Assembly (NCBI GenBank): GCA_022565595.1
Contig: JAIUML010000017.1
Span: 1 to 64,000 of the forward strand
DNA from: Saccharospirillum sp.
Lineage (GTDB): Bacteria > Pseudomonadota > Gammaproteobacteria > Pseudomonadales > Natronospirillaceae
Length of the DNA: 64,000 nt
Reading direction: 5' to 3'
Under the pieces are notes generated by a model, which was not told the origin of the DNA, ran no database searches, and saw only the letters and a list, made by a program, of their open reading frames with translations. This document shows, piece after piece, positions 1 through 9,506 of the stretch. The translations under genes were made by a program, and so were the position numbers. Numbering within the stretch: the stretch's first letter is position 1; every line of letters starts with the position of its first letter.

Positions 1-119
1 ACGTCAAGATGGACGTCACTCTGATCAACCCGATCGCGATGGACGAAGGTCTGCGTTTTGCGATTCGTGAAGGTGGCCGTACCGTTGGTGCGGGCGTTGT
101 CGCGAAAATTATCGAGTAA
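1..119 (+). CDS. tuf: Elongation factor Tu, C-terminal end (partial)
   Basis: The window opens inside a gene whose last 38 codons, read from base 3 to the TAA at 117-119, give the conserved EF-Tu C-terminus (...[18 protein letters not shown] then AKIIE). EF-Tu is the GTPase that brings aminoacyl-tRNA to the ribosome. Its place just before rpsJ matches the usual gammaproteobacterial str-S10 junction (rpsL-rpsG-fusA-tuf-rpsJ). The start lies outside the window. Confidence 0.95.
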   Translation, partial: VKMDVTLINPIAMDEGLRFAIREGGRTVGAGVVAKIIE

Positions 120-129
120 TCTCGATCAT

Positions 130-153
130 GGCCGGTCGCATCTGCGACCGGCC
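130..153 (+). terminator. Hairpin after tuf, possible terminator
   Basis: GGCCGGTCGCA (130-140) is followed two bases later by its exact complement TGCGACCGGCC (143-153), so an 8-10 bp GC-rich stem can form 10 bases after the tuf stop. No run of T follows (AGCTTCCCAATTT), so it is not a textbook intrinsic terminator. It could stabilise the tuf mRNA 3' end or cause partial termination before the S10 promoter. Confidence 0.5.
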
Positions 154-227
154 AGCTTCCCAATTTATTGAAATTCCTGCACTTTCCTGTCAAATCCTTC
201 TTCCGTTAATCCCTTTCTGTTAAGCCA

Positions 228-256
228 TTGACACACCTGCCCAGGATACATACAAT
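228..256 (+). promoter_or_regulatory. Sigma70-type promoter of the S10 operon
   Basis: TTGACA (228-233, perfect -35) is followed by exactly 17 bases and TACAAT (251-256, five of six to consensus). Transcription would start near 263, leaving about 50 nt of leader before rpsJ. A small CCCC/GGGG hairpin (263-278) sits at the start of that leader. The spacing and match make this the most convincing promoter in the window. Confidence 0.8.
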
Positions 257-294
257 ACGCGTCCCCTGATTTCCGGGGGTATATTGCTGTTTAA

Positions 295-627
<333 letters not shown>

Positions 628-720
628 TCGCTGAGTCTCTAATGTAACAGCCCAGGAAGACACTAGTCGTAATTGGGCGGCCATAGCGGGTAGTAGCCCC
701 GTACATAGAGGAAGAAATAG

Positions 721-1353
721 ATGTCAATAGGTCTGATTGGTCGTAAGGCTGGTATGACGCGCGTCTTTACTGACGAAGGTGTCTCGGTGCCGGTTACGGT
801 CATTGAAGTAGAGCCCAACCGGGTCTCTCAAGTAAAAAGCCTCGAAATCGATGGTTATAACGCCATCCAGCTGACCGCTGGAAAGCGTCGTGCCAATCGC
901 GTTGTCAAGGCACAAGCAGGTCACTTTGCGAAAGCCAACACGGAAGCCGGAGTATTCACTCGTGAATTCACTCTGACGGACGCGGCGGAAGTAAAAGCAG
1001 GTGAAGAACTGACGGTTGCGCTCTTTGAAGCCGGCCAGAAAGTCGACGTGACTGGAAGCTCCAAGGGTAAAGGCTTCGCTGGCGCGATCAAGCGTCACAA
1101 CTTCCAAACCCAGGACGCCACTCACGGTAACTCTCTGTCGCATCGCGCCCCCGGTTCTATCGGCCAGTGTCAAACACCCGGTCGTGTCTGGAAAGGCAAA
1201 AAGATGGCAGGTCACATGGGTGCTGAACGCAAAACAGTTCAATCCCTCGAGATCGTCCGTATTGATGCCGAGCGCAATTTGCTGCTCATCAAAGGTGCTG
1301 TGCCCGGTGCAACCGGTGCGCATGTTGTCGTTCAACCCGCGGTCAAAGGCTGA
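721..1353 (+). CDS. rplC: 50S ribosomal protein L3
   Basis: The 210-residue protein carries the L3 signature near residues 137-153, [20 protein letters not shown], including Gln149, equivalent to the glutamine methylated by PrmB in E. coli. L3 is an early assembly protein of the large subunit whose loop reaches the peptidyl transferase centre. The ATG at 721 follows AGAGGAAG and gives the usual [16 protein letters not shown] start. Second gene of the S10 operon, ten bases before rplD. Confidence 0.98.
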   Translation: MSIGLIGRKAGMTRVFTDEGVSVPVTVIEVEPNRVSQVKSLEIDGYNAIQLTAGKRRANRVVKAQAGHFAKANTEAGVFTREFTLTDAAEVKAGEELTVALFEAGQKVDVTGSSKGKGFAGAIKRHNFQTQDATHGNSLSHRAPGSIGQCQTPGRVWKGKKMAGHMGAERKTVQSLEIVRIDAERNLLLIKGAVPGATGAHVVVQPAVKG

Positions 1354-1363
1354 GAGGTAAGCA

Positions 1364-1972
1364 ATGGATATCAATGTTGCAGGCAAGGCCAGTACCAAGG
1401 TTGAAGTGTCAGATGCGACCTTTGGTAAAGAATTCAATGAAGCTCTGGTCCATCAGGTGGTTAACGCCTTTCTGGCCGGTGCTCGTCAAGGCACTCGTGC
1501 TCAAAAAACTCGTTCCGATGTCGCTGGTGGTGGCAAAAAGCCCTGGCGCCAGAAGGGCACGGGTCGCGCACGTGCCGGTACCATTCGTTCGCCCATCTGG
1601 GTTGGCGGTGGTAGAGCTTTCGCAGCCCGTCCTCAGGACTGGTCGCAGAAAGTTAACCGCAAAATGTATCGCGGTGCGATGAAGTCCATCCTCTCTGAGT
1701 TGGTGCGTCAAGAACGCCTGGTAGTGGTTGAAGACCTGTCGGTCGAGCAGCCAAAAACCAAGGCCTTCCTGTCCAGAATGAAAGAGTTGGATGTTACCAA
1801 TGCGCTGATCGTTGCGGATGAAGTTGATCAGAACCTGTATCTGTCTGCTCGCAATGTTCCTCATGTTGAAGTATCGGACGTGGCGGGTATCAACCCGGTC
1901 AATCTGGTGTCTTTCGACAAGGTCGTCATCACTGTCGCCGCTCTCAAGAAAGTCGAGGAGGTATTCGCATGA
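1364..1972 (+). CDS. rplD: 50S ribosomal protein L4
   Basis: At 202 residues it is one longer than E. coli L4. The conserved tunnel loop with [20 protein letters not shown] (about residues 50-70) is present. L4 lines the peptide exit tunnel and, in enterics, represses its own operon by binding the S10 leader; the leader here looks too short for that mechanism (see findings). GAGAGGTAAGCA provides the ribosome binding site. Its stop overlaps the rplW start (ATGA, 1969-1972), pointing to translational coupling. Confidence 0.98.
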   Translation: MDINVAGKASTKVEVSDATFGKEFNEALVHQVVNAFLAGARQGTRAQKTRSDVAGGGKKPWRQKGTGRARAGTIRSPIWVGGGRAFAARPQDWSQKVNRKMYRGAMKSILSELVRQERLVVVEDLSVEQPKTKAFLSRMKELDVTNALIVADEVDQNLYLSARNVPHVEVSDVAGINPVNLVSFDKVVITVAALKKVEEVFA

Positions 1973-2265
1973 ACCAGGAACGTATCTATCAGGTCGTTTA
2001 CGGTCCGCATATCTCCGAAAAAGCGACGATCGTAGCGGAAGGCAATAGCCAGTACGTTTTTCGTGTGGCTAAAGATGCAACGAAGCCCGAAATCAAGAAG
2101 GCCGTTGAGCAGCTGTTCGAAGTTAAAGTTCAGTCTGTTCGCACTCTGGTCCAGAAAGGCAAGGTCAAACGCACCGCGCGCGGCACTGGTAAGCGCAACG
2201 ATGTGAAAAAGGCCTATGTTCGTCTGGCCGAAGGTCAAGAAATTGATTTCCTGGCGGCAGAATAA
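1969..2265 (+). CDS. rplW: 50S ribosomal protein L23
   Basis: 98 residues with the conserved L23 core ([18 protein letters not shown], then [15 protein letters not shown]). L23 sits at the polypeptide exit and is the docking point for trigger factor and SRP (family knowledge). The ATG overlaps the rplD stop by four bases and a GGAGG-like sequence (GAGGAGGT) inside the end of rplD serves as ribosome binding site. Confidence 0.98.
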   Translation: MNQERIYQVVYGPHISEKATIVAEGNSQYVFRVAKDATKPEIKKAVEQLFEVKVQSVRTLVQKGKVKRTARGTGKRNDVKKAYVRLAEGQEIDFLAAE

Positions 2266-2282
2266 GGTAGGGGTTGCGAACA

Positions 2283-3110
2283 ATGGCTATTGTAAAAGCA
2301 AAACCGACGTCAGCTGGGCGTCGTCACGTTACCAAGTCGTACAACGCTGAGCTGCACAAAGGCAAGCCTTTTGCGGCTCTGGTAGAGAAAAAGTCCAGAA
2401 CGGGCGGTCGTAACAACACGGGCCGAATCACCACTCGTCACATCGGTGGTGGACACAAGGCTCATTACCGTAAGGTCGACTTCAAGCGCAACAAGGATGG
2501 CATCAACGCCACCGTTGAGCGTCTTGAGTACGATCCGAACCGTACCGCCAACATCGCTCTGGTTCTGTACGCAGATGGCGAACGTCGTTACATCCTGGCG
2601 CCTGCTGGTTTGAGCGCTGGTGATAAAGTGGTTTCTGGTGAGCACGCACCGATCAAGGTCGGTAACACCATGCCACTGCGCAGTATCCCTGTGGGTTCTG
2701 TGATTCACAACATCGAGTTGAAGCCTGGCAAAGGCGGCCAAATGGTCCGTTCAGCTGGTGGTTCAGCTCAGCTGGTTGCTCGTGAAGGCCGCTACGCGAC
2801 ATTGCGTTTGCGTTCTGGCGAAATGCGCAAAGTGTTGTCTGATTGTCGCGCCACCTTGGGTGAAGTCAGCAACTCTGAGCACAGCCTTCAGCAACTTGGT
2901 AAAGCCGGTGCTTCACGCTGGCGCGGTGTTCGTCCTACCGTTCGCGGTGTGGTCATGAACCCGGTAGATCACCCACACGGTGGTGGTGAAGGCAAAACAT
3001 CCGGCGGTCGTCATCCGGTTACACCATGGGGTGTGCCGACCAAGGGCTACAAAACTCGCAAGAACAAGCGTACGACCAAGTACATCGTACGTCGTCGTTC
3101 TTCGAAGTAA
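2283..3110 (+). CDS. rplB: 50S ribosomal protein L2
   Basis: L2 of 275 residues. An in-frame TTG at 2274 would add three residues, but ATG 2283 gives the conserved [15 protein letters not shown] start and is correctly spaced from AAGGTAGGGG, so it was chosen. L2 is essential for subunit association and peptide bond formation; the conserved [15 protein letters not shown] loop (about residues 223-237), with its invariant histidine, is intact. Followed 21 bases later by rpsS. Confidence 0.98.
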   Translation: MAIVKAKPTSAGRRHVTKSYNAELHKGKPFAALVEKKSRTGGRNNTGRITTRHIGGGHKAHYRKVDFKRNKDGINATVERLEYDPNRTANIALVLYADGERRYILAPAGLSAGDKVVSGEHAPIKVGNTMPLRSIPVGSVIHNIELKPGKGGQMVRSAGGSAQLVAREGRYATLRLRSGEMRKVLSDCRATLGEVSNSEHSLQQLGKAGASRWRGVRPTVRGVVMNPVDHPHGGGEGKTSGGRHPVTPWGVPTKGYKTRKNKRTTKYIVRRRSSK

Positions 3111-3131
3111 TTTATATAAGAGGAAAAGGCT

Positions 3132-3407
3132 GTGCCACGTTCACTTAGGAAAGGTCCATTTGTTGACCTGCACTTGATGAAGAAGGTAGAGGCTGCACTG
3201 GAACAAGGTGACAAGCGGCCCATTAAAACCTGGTCGCGTCGCTCCACAATCTTCCCGGATTTCGTCGGGTTGACCTTTGCAGTCCATAATGGCCGTCAAC
3301 ATGTTCCCGTCTATGTCACAGAAGACATGGTCGGACACAAGTTGGGTGAGTTCGCACTGACTCGTACCTACAAGGGTCATGCTGCAGACAAAAAGGCTAA
3401 GCGTTAA
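3132..3407 (+). CDS. rpsS: 30S ribosomal protein S19
   Basis: 91 residues starting [20 protein letters not shown] from a GTG codon at 3132, preceded by AGAGGAAAAGG. S19 forms a complex with S13 at the head of the small subunit near the A site. The conserved [20 protein letters not shown] segment is present. GTG is the only plausible start because the conserved N-terminus begins exactly there. Confidence 0.98.
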   Translation: MPRSLRKGPFVDLHLMKKVEAALEQGDKRPIKTWSRRSTIFPDFVGLTFAVHNGRQHVPVYVTEDMVGHKLGEFALTRTYKGHAADKKAKR

Positions 3408-3419
3408 GAGGGTAGACAC

Positions 3420-3752
3420 ATGGAAACACAAGCTGTATTACGCGGTGCGCGTTTGTCTGCCCAGAAAGCTCGCCTGGTTGCAGACATGATTCGCGGTAAG
3501 TCGGTAGCAGAAGCACTGGATCTGCTGACATTCAGCCCCCAAAAAGGCGCTGCGATCGTCAAGAAGGTTCTCGAATCGGCTATTGCAAACGCAGAACACA
3601 ATGACGGCGCTGACGTCGACGAACTCAAGGTCGCCACCATCTTTGTCGATGAGGGTATGACCATGAAACGTATCCGTCCGCGTGCCAAAGGCCGTGCAGA
3701 CCGTATCTTCAAACGTACGAGTCATATCACGGTCAAGGTTGCCGAGAATTAA
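3420..3752 (+). CDS. rplV: 50S ribosomal protein L22
   Basis: 110 residues, the same as E. coli L22. The globular part is followed by the beta-hairpin that reaches into the exit tunnel, with the tip [20 protein letters not shown] (about residues 78-97). Changes in this tip give macrolide resistance in other bacteria; no unusual deletion or duplication is visible. The start follows AAGAGGGTAG. Confidence 0.98.
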   Translation: METQAVLRGARLSAQKARLVADMIRGKSVAEALDLLTFSPQKGAAIVKKVLESAIANAEHNDGADVDELKVATIFVDEGMTMKRIRPRAKGRADRIFKRTSHITVKVAEN

Positions 3753-3766
3753 GGGGAGAATGACAG

Positions 3767-4450
3767 ATGGGTCAGAAAATACATCCCAATGGGATTAGGC
3801 TCGGCATCACCAAAGACCACAGTTCGGTCTGGTATGCCGACTCTAGTACCTACTCCAAGAAGCTGCTGAACGACATTGAAGTTCGCAGCTATCTGGAGAA
3901 GAAACTGGAAAAAGCTTCGGTTAGTAAAATCGTGATCGAGCGTCCTGCACAGAACGCAAAAATCACGATCCACACCGCTCGCCCCGGTATCGTTATCGGT
4001 AAAAAGGGTGAAGATGTGGAAGTGCTGCGCCAGGACGTATCCAAAATGATGGGTATTCCGGTGCACATCAACATCGAAGAGATCCGCAAACCTGATCTGG
4101 ACTCCAAATTGGTAGCCCAGTCCGTGGCCGGTCAGCTGGAGCGTCGTGTGATGTTCCGTCGCGCTATGAAGCGCGTCATGCAGAACGCCATGCGCAACGG
4201 TGCCAAGGGTATCCGGATTCAGGTCAGTGGCCGTTTGGGTGGTGCCGAAATCGCGCGTACCGAATGGTACCTCGAAGGTCGTGTACCTCTGCACACTCTG
4301 CGTGCTGACATCGACTACGCCACTGCCGAAGCGCACACTACTTATGGTGTGATCGGCATTAAGGTGTGGATTTTCAAAGGCGAAATCCTGGGTGGTATCG
4401 AGCAAGTTCGTGCTCAAGCCAAGGCGCCCAAGAAAAAGGCTTCACGGTAA
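3767..4450 (+). CDS. rpsC: 30S ribosomal protein S3
   Basis: 227 residues, slightly shorter than the 233 of E. coli S3. It starts [20 protein letters not shown] and has the KH-domain loop IVIGKKGED (about residues 75-83) typical of S3. S3 lies at the mRNA entry channel and contributes to the ribosomal helicase. The shortfall is at the C-terminal basic tail (KAPKKKASR), which varies between species. Confidence 0.98.
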   Translation: MGQKIHPNGIRLGITKDHSSVWYADSSTYSKKLLNDIEVRSYLEKKLEKASVSKIVIERPAQNAKITIHTARPGIVIGKKGEDVEVLRQDVSKMMGIPVHINIEEIRKPDLDSKLVAQSVAGQLERRVMFRRAMKRVMQNAMRNGAKGIRIQVSGRLGGAEIARTEWYLEGRVPLHTLRADIDYATAEAHTTYGVIGIKVWIFKGEILGGIEQVRAQAKAPKKKASR

Positions 4451-4461
4451 GGGGTACGTAG

Positions 4462-4875
4462 ATGCTGCAACCTAAACGTACGAAATTTCGCAAAGTGCAA
4501 AAAGGCCGCAACCGTGGTCTGGCCCTTCGCGGAAGTAAAGTAAGCTTCGGCGAGTACGCGCTGAAGGCAACTGGTCGCGGACGCATTACCGCTCGTCAAA
4601 TCGAAGCGGCGCGTCGTGCAATGACTCGTCATGTAAAACGTGGTGGCAAGATCTGGATTCGCGTTTTCCCGGACAAGCCCATTTCCAAGAAGCCCTTGGA
4701 AGTTCGTATGGGTAAAGGTAAGGGTAACGTGGAATACTGGGTTGCTCAGATTCAACCTGGCAAGGTCTTGTATGAAATGGAAGGCGTCGCAGAAGAAGTG
4801 GCAATGGAGGCGTTCCGCCTCGCTGCTGCCAAGCTGCCGGTGTCTACCGTTGTTGTTAAACGGCAGGTGATGTAA
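4462..4875 (+). CDS. rplP: 50S ribosomal protein L16
   Basis: 137 residues starting [19 protein letters not shown]. The segment [12 protein letters not shown] (about residues 75-86) contains the arginine that is hydroxylated in E. coli by RoxA/YcfD. L16 organises the A-site tRNA region of the large subunit. The TAA stop shares its last base with the ATG of rpmC (TAATG, 4873-4877), indicating coupled translation. Confidence 0.98.
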   Translation: MLQPKRTKFRKVQKGRNRGLALRGSKVSFGEYALKATGRGRITARQIEAARRAMTRHVKRGGKIWIRVFPDKPISKKPLEVRMGKGKGNVEYWVAQIQPGKVLYEMEGVAEEVAMEAFRLAAAKLPVSTVVVKRQVM

Positions 4876-5066
4876 TGAACGCTAAAGATCTTCGTGAAAA
4901 ATCCGTAGACGAGCTGAAAAACACCCTGTTGGAGTTGCTTCGCGATCAGTTCAAATATCGCATGCAAAAAGCGACGGGTCAGCTGACTCAGACGCATCTG
5001 CTGAAGCAAGTCCGCAAGGACATCGCTCGTGTCAAAACTTTGCTGACTGAAAAAGCAGGTGCCTGA
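4875..5066 (+). CDS. rpmC: 50S ribosomal protein L29
   Basis: 63 residues, the same length as E. coli L29, with the helical hairpin sequence [19 protein letters not shown]29 sits beside L23 at the exit tunnel. It overlaps rplP by one base and ends one base before the start of rpsQ, so the three genes are tightly packed. Confidence 0.97.
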   Translation: MNAKDLREKSVDELKNTLLELLRDQFKYRMQKATGQLTQTHLLKQVRKDIARVKTLLTEKAGA

Positions 5067-5067
5067 A

Positions 5068-5331
5068 ATGACTGATACAACTGCTCGCTCTGTGACTGGT
5101 CAAGTCGTCAGCAACAAGGCTGACAAGACCATAACTGTTCGTATTGAACGTCGGGTGACTCACCCGATTTACGGCAAGATCGTAAAGCGTTCAACGAAAC
5201 TGCATGCACACGATGAGAACAATGAGTGCCAGATCGGCGACATGGTGACGATTGAAGAGTGTCGTCCACTGTCAAAGCAAAAGACCTGGCGTCTGGTTCG
5301 CATCGATGAACGTGCGACAACCGTCGCTTAA
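5068..5331 (+). CDS. rpsQ: 30S ribosomal protein S17
   Basis: 87 residues with the S17 signature [20 protein letters not shown] and the C-terminal [14 protein letters not shown] longer reading from 5059 (adding MPE) lies inside rpmC; ATG 5068 gives the normal MTD N-terminus and is preferred. S17 is a primary 16S rRNA binder. By E. coli convention it is the last gene of the S10 operon; the 32-base gap to rplN shows no obvious terminator. Confidence 0.97.
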   Translation: MTDTTARSVTGQVVSNKADKTITVRIERRVTHPIYGKIVKRSTKLHAHDENNECQIGDMVTIEECRPLSKQKTWRLVRIDERATTVA

Positions 5332-5363
5332 CACCGCGTCAGCGTTTGAGAGGAGTTTGAGAA

Positions 5364-5732
5364 ATGATTCAAACACAAACCGTACTAGACGTTGCGGACA
5401 ACAGCGGTGCTAAGCGCGTCCAGTGCATCAAGGTATTGGGCGGTTCACACCGTCGCTATGCCCGCATTGGCGATCTGATCAAGGTCTCCGTGAAGGAAGC
5501 AATTCCTCGCGGCAAGGTCAAAAAAGGTCAGGTCATGAACGCCGTTGTTGTACGTACTCGTAAGGGTGTACGCCGTCCCGATGGTTCAGTAATCCGCTTT
5601 GATACCAACTCAGCGGTTTTGTTGAACAACAACCTGGCGCCTATAGGTACTCGTATCTTTGGCCCAGTAACTCGTGAACTGCGTACCGAAAAATTCATGA
5701 AAATCATTTCCCTGGCGCCGGAAGTACTGTAA
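5364..5732 (+). CDS. rplN: 50S ribosomal protein L14
   Basis: 122 residues beginning [20 protein letters not shown], the invariant L14 start; first gene of the spc operon by convention. L14 forms an intersubunit bridge and is where the silencing factor RsfS binds (family knowledge). GAGAGGAG is a strong ribosome binding site. The stop codon is buried in a perfect inverted repeat (5725-5748), listed separately. Confidence 0.98.
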   Translation: MIQTQTVLDVADNSGAKRVQCIKVLGGSHRRYARIGDLIKVSVKEAIPRGKVKKGQVMNAVVVRTRKGVRRPDGSVIRFDTNSAVLLNNNLAPIGTRIFGPVTRELRTEKFMKIISLAPEVL

Positions 5733-5748
5733 GCCTCGGCTTACAGTA
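5725..5748 (+). promoter_or_regulatory. Perfect stem-loop over the rplN stop codon
   Basis: TACTGTAAGC (5725-5734) and GCTTACAGTA (5739-5748) are exact complements separated by CTCG, with the rplN TAA inside the left arm. No T-run follows, so it is unlikely to terminate transcription. It may act as an RNA-processing or decay barrier or limit ribosome read-through between rplN and rplX. Function is inferred from structure only. Confidence 0.6.
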
Positions 5749-5777
5749 TGAGACGGTAGCAGGAAGTGGAGTAAAAA

Positions 5778-6110
5778 ATGAACAAATTCAAGAGCGGCGA
5801 CGAAGTCATTGTCATTGCCGGGAAAGACAAGGGCAAGCGCGGCAAGATCACCAAGGTGTTCGCCGCTGATGCCAAGAAGGGCCCTCGGTACCTCGTGTCT
5901 GGTGTGAACATGGTTAAAAAGCACCAGAAGCCAAACCCGAACATGAATGTTCCGGGTGGCATCATCGAGAAAGAGGCTCCGATTGCGGCGTCCAACGTAG
6001 CGATCTTCAACTCTGAAACCAACAAGGGTGACCGTGTTGGCTTCATGGTGAAGGAAGATGGCTCGCGGGCTCGCATCTTTAAGTCCACGAAGAAAGAAAT
6101 TGGTGCATAA
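5778..6110 (+). CDS. rplX: 50S ribosomal protein L24
   Basis: 110 residues with an N-terminal KOW motif ([20 protein letters not shown], about residues 5-24). It is somewhat longer than E. coli L24 (104). L24 starts assembly of the large subunit by binding the 5' end of 23S rRNA. GGAAGTGGAG lies upstream. The 45-base gap after rplN is filled mainly by the stem-loop described there. Confidence 0.97.
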   Translation: MNKFKSGDEVIVIAGKDKGKRGKITKVFAADAKKGPRYLVSGVNMVKKHQKPNPNMNVPGGIIEKEAPIAASNVAIFNSETNKGDRVGFMVKEDGSRARIFKSTKKEIGA

Positions 6111-6124
6111 GGGCGGGATTTACT

Positions 6125-6664
6125 ATGTCTAGACTCAAAGAGCTCTATAAAACAGACGTTGTCCCTGCGCTCCAGAAAGAGTTCGGGTACAAGAACGTCA
6201 TGCAGATCCCGCGCGTTACCAAGATCACCCTGAATATGGGCGTGGGCGAAGCCATAGGCGACAAGAAGCAGATCGACAATGCCGTAGCCAACATGGAAGC
6301 GATTTCTGGCCAGAAGGCCATCGTTACCAAGGCTCGCAAGTCAATTGCTGGCTTCAAGATCCGTGAAGATTGGCCCATCGGCTGCAAAGTCACGCTGCGC
6401 GGCGAACGTATGTGGGAATTCATGGACCGCCTGGTCGATATCTCCTTGCCGCGTGTACGCGACTTCCGGGGTATCAATCCTAAGTCATTCGACGGCCGTG
6501 GCAACTACAGCATGGGCGTCAAGGAGCAGATCATTTTCCCCGAAATCGAATACGACAAGGTGGATAAACTGCGTGGTCTTGATATCACCGTGACCACCAC
6601 TGCTCGTACCAATGATGAAGGTCGCGCTCTACTTAAAGCGCTGTCCTTCCCATTCAAGGGTTAA
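6125..6664 (+). CDS. rplE: 50S ribosomal protein L5
   Basis: 179 residues with the conserved L5 segments [12 protein letters not shown] and [21 protein letters not shown]5 binds 5S rRNA and contacts S13 and P-site tRNA. In E. coli the spc operon is autoregulated by S8 at the start of this gene; whether the same target exists here was not resolved by eye. Confidence 0.98.
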   Translation: MSRLKELYKTDVVPALQKEFGYKNVMQIPRVTKITLNMGVGEAIGDKKQIDNAVANMEAISGQKAIVTKARKSIAGFKIREDWPIGCKVTLRGERMWEFMDRLVDISLPRVRDFRGINPKSFDGRGNYSMGVKEQIIFPEIEYDKVDKLRGLDITVTTTARTNDEGRALLKALSFPFKG

Positions 6665-6675
6665 GGGGAAAGGTC

Positions 6676-6981
6676 ATGGCTAAAGTGAGTATGAAGGCTC
6701 GCGAAGCAAAGCGTAGCAAGCAGGTTGCTAAATACGCCGAGAAACGCGCCAAGCTGAAAGCGATAATCAAAGACACGTCCAGCTCTGATGAGCAGGTGTG
6801 GGAAGCACAACAAGCGCTGCAAAAGCTGCCAAGAGACGCAAGTCCTGTTAGAATGCAGCGCCGTTGTCAAATGACAGGTCGTCCACATGCGGTTTACCGC
6901 AAGTTTGGCCTGTCCCGTATCAAGCTTCGTGAACAGGCCATGCTGGGTAATGTTCCGGGTTTGAAAAAAGCGAGTTGGTAA
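6676..6981 (+). CDS. rpsN: 30S ribosomal protein S14, zinc-free type
   Basis: 101 residues, the long S14 form. There is a single cysteine (in [16 protein letters not shown]), so the four-cysteine zinc site of the short form is absent. S14 is a late-assembling head protein. The gene is 11 bases after rplE, preceded by AAGGGGAAAGG. Confidence 0.98.
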   Translation: MAKVSMKAREAKRSKQVAKYAEKRAKLKAIIKDTSSSDEQVWEAQQALQKLPRDASPVRMQRRCQMTGRPHAVYRKFGLSRIKLREQAMLGNVPGLKKASW

Positions 6982-6995
6982 GCACGGTGGTCCGG

Positions 6996-7016
6996 GCCGG
7001 GGTTTAATGCTCCGGC
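6996..7016 (+). promoter_or_regulatory. Hairpin in the rpsN-rpsH gap
   Basis: The 73-base gap between rpsN and rpsH can fold: GCCGGGG (6996-7002) pairs with CTCCGGC (7010-7016, one G-U) around the loop TTTAATG, and flanking CGGT/ACCG could extend it. No T-run follows. Possible roles are mRNA stability or an S8-type regulatory target; nothing in the sequence decides between them. Confidence 0.35.
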
Positions 7017-7054
7017 TACCGCATCGCGCTGCACACTGTGAGGTAAATACCTAA

Positions 7055-7447
7055 ATGAGCATGCAAGACACACTTGCGGATATGCTAACGCGCATCCGCA
7101 ACGCCCAACAATCGGGTCATGCTACTGTCAGCTTGCCAGCTTCCAAAGAGAAACTGGCCGTTGCTTCGGTTCTGAAGCAAGAAGGCTACGTAGATGATGT
7201 TTCCGTTGAGGGTGATGTAAAAAAAGTAATGCACATCCAGCTGCGTTACTTTGAGGGTAAACCCGTTATTGAGTCAATCAAGCGGATTTCCCGTCCAGGT
7301 TTGCGCCAGTACCGTGGTGTAGAGGCTCTGCCCAAGGTTTCTGGTGGACTGGGTATTGCTATTGTTTCCACATCCAGGGGTGTTATGACTGACCGGGCTG
7401 CTCGCGCTGCTGGCGTTGGTGGTGAAATCCTCTGCGAAGTCTTCTAA
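7055..7447 (+). CDS. rpsH: 30S ribosomal protein S8
   Basis: 130 residues, the same as E. coli S8, starting [20 protein letters not shown] and ending with the conserved [20 protein letters not shown] and ILCEVF. S8 nucleates the central domain of 16S rRNA and in E. coli represses spc operon translation. The start follows GTGAGG. The unusual 73-base gap upstream may be regulatory. Confidence 0.98.
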   Translation: MSMQDTLADMLTRIRNAQQSGHATVSLPASKEKLAVASVLKQEGYVDDVSVEGDVKKVMHIQLRYFEGKPVIESIKRISRPGLRQYRGVEALPKVSGGLGIAIVSTSRGVMTDRAARAAGVGGEILCEVF

Positions 7448-7460
7448 GGAGTGTGAAACG

Positions 7461-7994
7461 ATGTCTCGAATAGCAAATGCTCCTGTTACAGTTCCAGCGG
7501 GTGTAGAAGTCAAACTCGGTAGCGACAAGATTTCTGTCAAGGGTAAGAACGGCACTCTTGAGACAAACCTGCATAACTCTGTAGAGATCAAGCAAGACGG
7601 CAACACCGTGACCTTCGCAGCGCGCGACGGCGGCAAGATCGCCCACGCGATGTCCGGCACCATGCGTGCCCTGGTGAACAACATGGTTGTTGGCGTCACT
7701 GAAGGTTTTGAAAAGCGTCTGCAGTTGAACGGCGTTGGTTACCGTGCCAAAGCGGCGGGTAAGAACGTCAACCTGACATTGGGCTTCTCTCATCCGATCG
7801 ACTACACCCTGCCAGAGGGCGTGACAGCGGAAACACCCAGCAATACCGAAATCGTACTGAAAAGTGCCGATAAGCAACAGCTGGGTCAGGTGGCCGCAGA
7901 ATTGCGTGCCTTCCGTCCGCCAGAACCCTACAAGGGCAAGGGTGTTCGTTACGCTGACGAATACGTCCGTCGTAAAGAAGCCAAGAAAAAGTAA
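7461..7994 (+). CDS. rplF: 50S ribosomal protein L6
   Basis: 177 residues, equal to E. coli L6. The reading frame is open further upstream (from 7416, inside rpsH), but ATG 7461 gives the normal [17 protein letters not shown] start and is preceded by AAGGAGTGTG. L6 lies near the GTPase-associated centre; [20 protein letters not shown] and the C-terminal [12 protein letters not shown] are conserved. Confidence 0.98.
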   Translation: MSRIANAPVTVPAGVEVKLGSDKISVKGKNGTLETNLHNSVEIKQDGNTVTFAARDGGKIAHAMSGTMRALVNNMVVGVTEGFEKRLQLNGVGYRAKAAGKNVNLTLGFSHPIDYTLPEGVTAETPSNTEIVLKSADKQQLGQVAAELRAFRPPEPYKGKGVRYADEYVRRKEAKKK

Positions 7995-8005
7995 GGGCAT
8001 AGGTC

Positions 8006-8356
8006 ATGAACGAAAAGAAAGTTTCCCGTTTACGCCGTGCTCGCCGCAGCCGCATCAAGATTCGCGAATTGGGCGTGCACCGTCTGTGTGTAAACCGGTC
8101 AAATCAGCACATTTATGCGCAGATCATCGCGCCAACCGGCAGCGAAGTGCTAGCACAGGCTTCTACTCTGGACAAATCGCTGCGTGATGGTGCGACCAGC
8201 AACATCGATGCAGCGGTCAAAGTAGGTGCTTTGATTGCAGAGCGCGCCAAGGCGGCTGGCATTGAAGAGGTGGCTTTCGATCGCTCCGGGTTTAAATACC
8301 ACGGTCGCGTGAAGGCTTTGGCGGATGCTGCCCGTGAAGGTGGCCTGAAATTCTAA
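8006..8356 (+). CDS. rplR: 50S ribosomal protein L18
   Basis: 116 residues with the basic N-terminus ([20 protein letters not shown]) that contacts 5S rRNA and the conserved C-terminal [20 protein letters not shown]. Eleven bases after rplF; spacing and order (rplF-rplR-rpsE) are standard. Confidence 0.98.
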   Translation: MNEKKVSRLRRARRSRIKIRELGVHRLCVNRSNQHIYAQIIAPTGSEVLAQASTLDKSLRDGATSNIDAAVKVGALIAERAKAAGIEEVAFDRSGFKYHGRVKALADAAREGGLKF

Positions 8357-8366
8357 GGTGTGAATG

Positions 8367-8873
8367 ATGGCGAATAACGATCAAGTTCAAGCTGGCAGCG
8401 ATCTGCAGGAAAAACTGGTACAGGTCAACCGCGTCGCCAAGGTAGTTAAAGGCGGCCGGATCTTCGGTTTTACTGCACTGACGGTTGTTGGTGACGGCAA
8501 TGGCAAAGTCGGCTTTGGCCGTGGCAAGGCGCGTGAAGTGCCTGTTGCGATCCAGAAAGCGATGGATGCTGCGCGCCGTAACATGATTCAGGTTCAACTG
8601 AACGAAGGGACCTTGCAATACGCTGTGACCGCGCGTCACGGTGCATCCAAGGTATATATGCAGCCAGCTTCCGATGGTACTGGTGTGATTGCCGGCGGTG
8701 CGATGCGTGCCGTTCTGGAAGTCGCCGGTGTACAAAACGTACTGGCCAAGTGCTACGGCTCAACCAATCCGGTAAACGTGGTACGTGCCACTGTTAACGG
8801 TCTGGCCAAGGTTCGCGCACCGGAAGACGTCGCGGCCAAGCGTGGCAAAACCGTCGACGAGATTGTGGGGTAA
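8367..8873 (+). CDS. rpsE: 30S ribosomal protein S5
   Basis: 168 residues from ATG 8367. A second ATG lies directly before it at 8364. The later one is better spaced from AAGGTG (8355-8360) and gives the usual MA N-terminus, but the choice is not certain. The S5 double-stranded RNA-binding signature [20 protein letters not shown] is near residues 29-48. S5 affects decoding fidelity and mRNA unwinding. Confidence 0.97.
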   Translation: MANNDQVQAGSDLQEKLVQVNRVAKVVKGGRIFGFTALTVVGDGNGKVGFGRGKAREVPVAIQKAMDAARRNMIQVQLNEGTLQYAVTARHGASKVYMQPASDGTGVIAGGAMRAVLEVAGVQNVLAKCYGSTNPVNVVRATVNGLAKVRAPEDVAAKRGKTVDEIVG

Positions 8874-8878
8874 CTGAC

Positions 8879-9064
8879 ATGGCTAAAACCGTTAAGGTTC
8901 AACTGTTTCGCAGCCCCATCGGCACTCAGCCCAAGCACAAACTCTGTGTCAAGGGTCTGGGGTTGAGCAAGGTGGGCCAGGTCCGTGAGCTGGAAGACAC
9001 CCCTTCTGTTCGCGGCATGATCAACAAAGTGAACTATATGGTTCGCGTGGTTGAAGGTGAGTAA
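8879..9064 (+). CDS. rpmD: 50S ribosomal protein L30
   Basis: 61 residues with the typical L30 pattern: [20 protein letters not shown], then LGLSKVGQ and the C-terminal [14 protein letters not shown] small, non-essential large-subunit protein in many bacteria. It starts 5 bases after rpsE and ends one base before the rplO start codon. Confidence 0.97.
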   Translation: MAKTVKVQLFRSPIGTQPKHKLCVKGLGLSKVGQVRELEDTPSVRGMINKVNYMVRVVEGE

Positions 9065-9065
9065 C

Positions 9066-9500
9066 ATGTATTTGAATACTCTGAGCCCTGCTGAGGGTTC
9101 ACGCACAGAAGGCAAGCGTGTTGGTCGTGGTATTGGTTCTGGTCTGGGTAAAACCGGTGGCCGGGGCCATAAAGGCCAAAAATCACGCTCTGGCGGCAGC
9201 GTTAAGCCTGGTTTCGAAGGCGGTCAAATGCCGTTGCAGCGTCGTCTGCCGAAATTCGGTTTCACCTCTCGCCAAGCGCCTTACGTTGCCGAAATCCGTC
9301 TGCACGAACTGGTCAAGGCCGGTGTCGATGTGGTCGATCTGGAAGCTCTGAAGAAGGCCGATATTATCGGCCACCAAATCAAGCGTGCCCGGGTTATCCT
9401 TTCTGGTGAAATCAGCAAGGCGGTTACCGTCAAGGGGCTGAAAGTCACTAAAGGTGCCAAGGCAGCGATCGAAGCGGCTGGCGGCAAGGTAGAGGAATAA
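9066..9500 (+). CDS. rplO: 50S ribosomal protein L15
   Basis: 144 residues, as in E. coli. An in-frame upstream start at 9051 lies inside rpmD; ATG 9066 gives [20 protein letters not shown], matching the family. The glycine-rich [20 protein letters not shown] tract (about 22-41) threads into the large subunit core. Followed after six bases by secY. Confidence 0.98.
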   Translation: MYLNTLSPAEGSRTEGKRVGRGIGSGLGKTGGRGHKGQKSRSGGSVKPGFEGGQMPLQRRLPKFGFTSRQAPYVAEIRLHELVKAGVDVVDLEALKKADIIGHQIKRARVILSGEISKAVTVKGLKVTKGAKAAIEAAGGKVEE

Positions 9501-9506
9501 TTCTCC

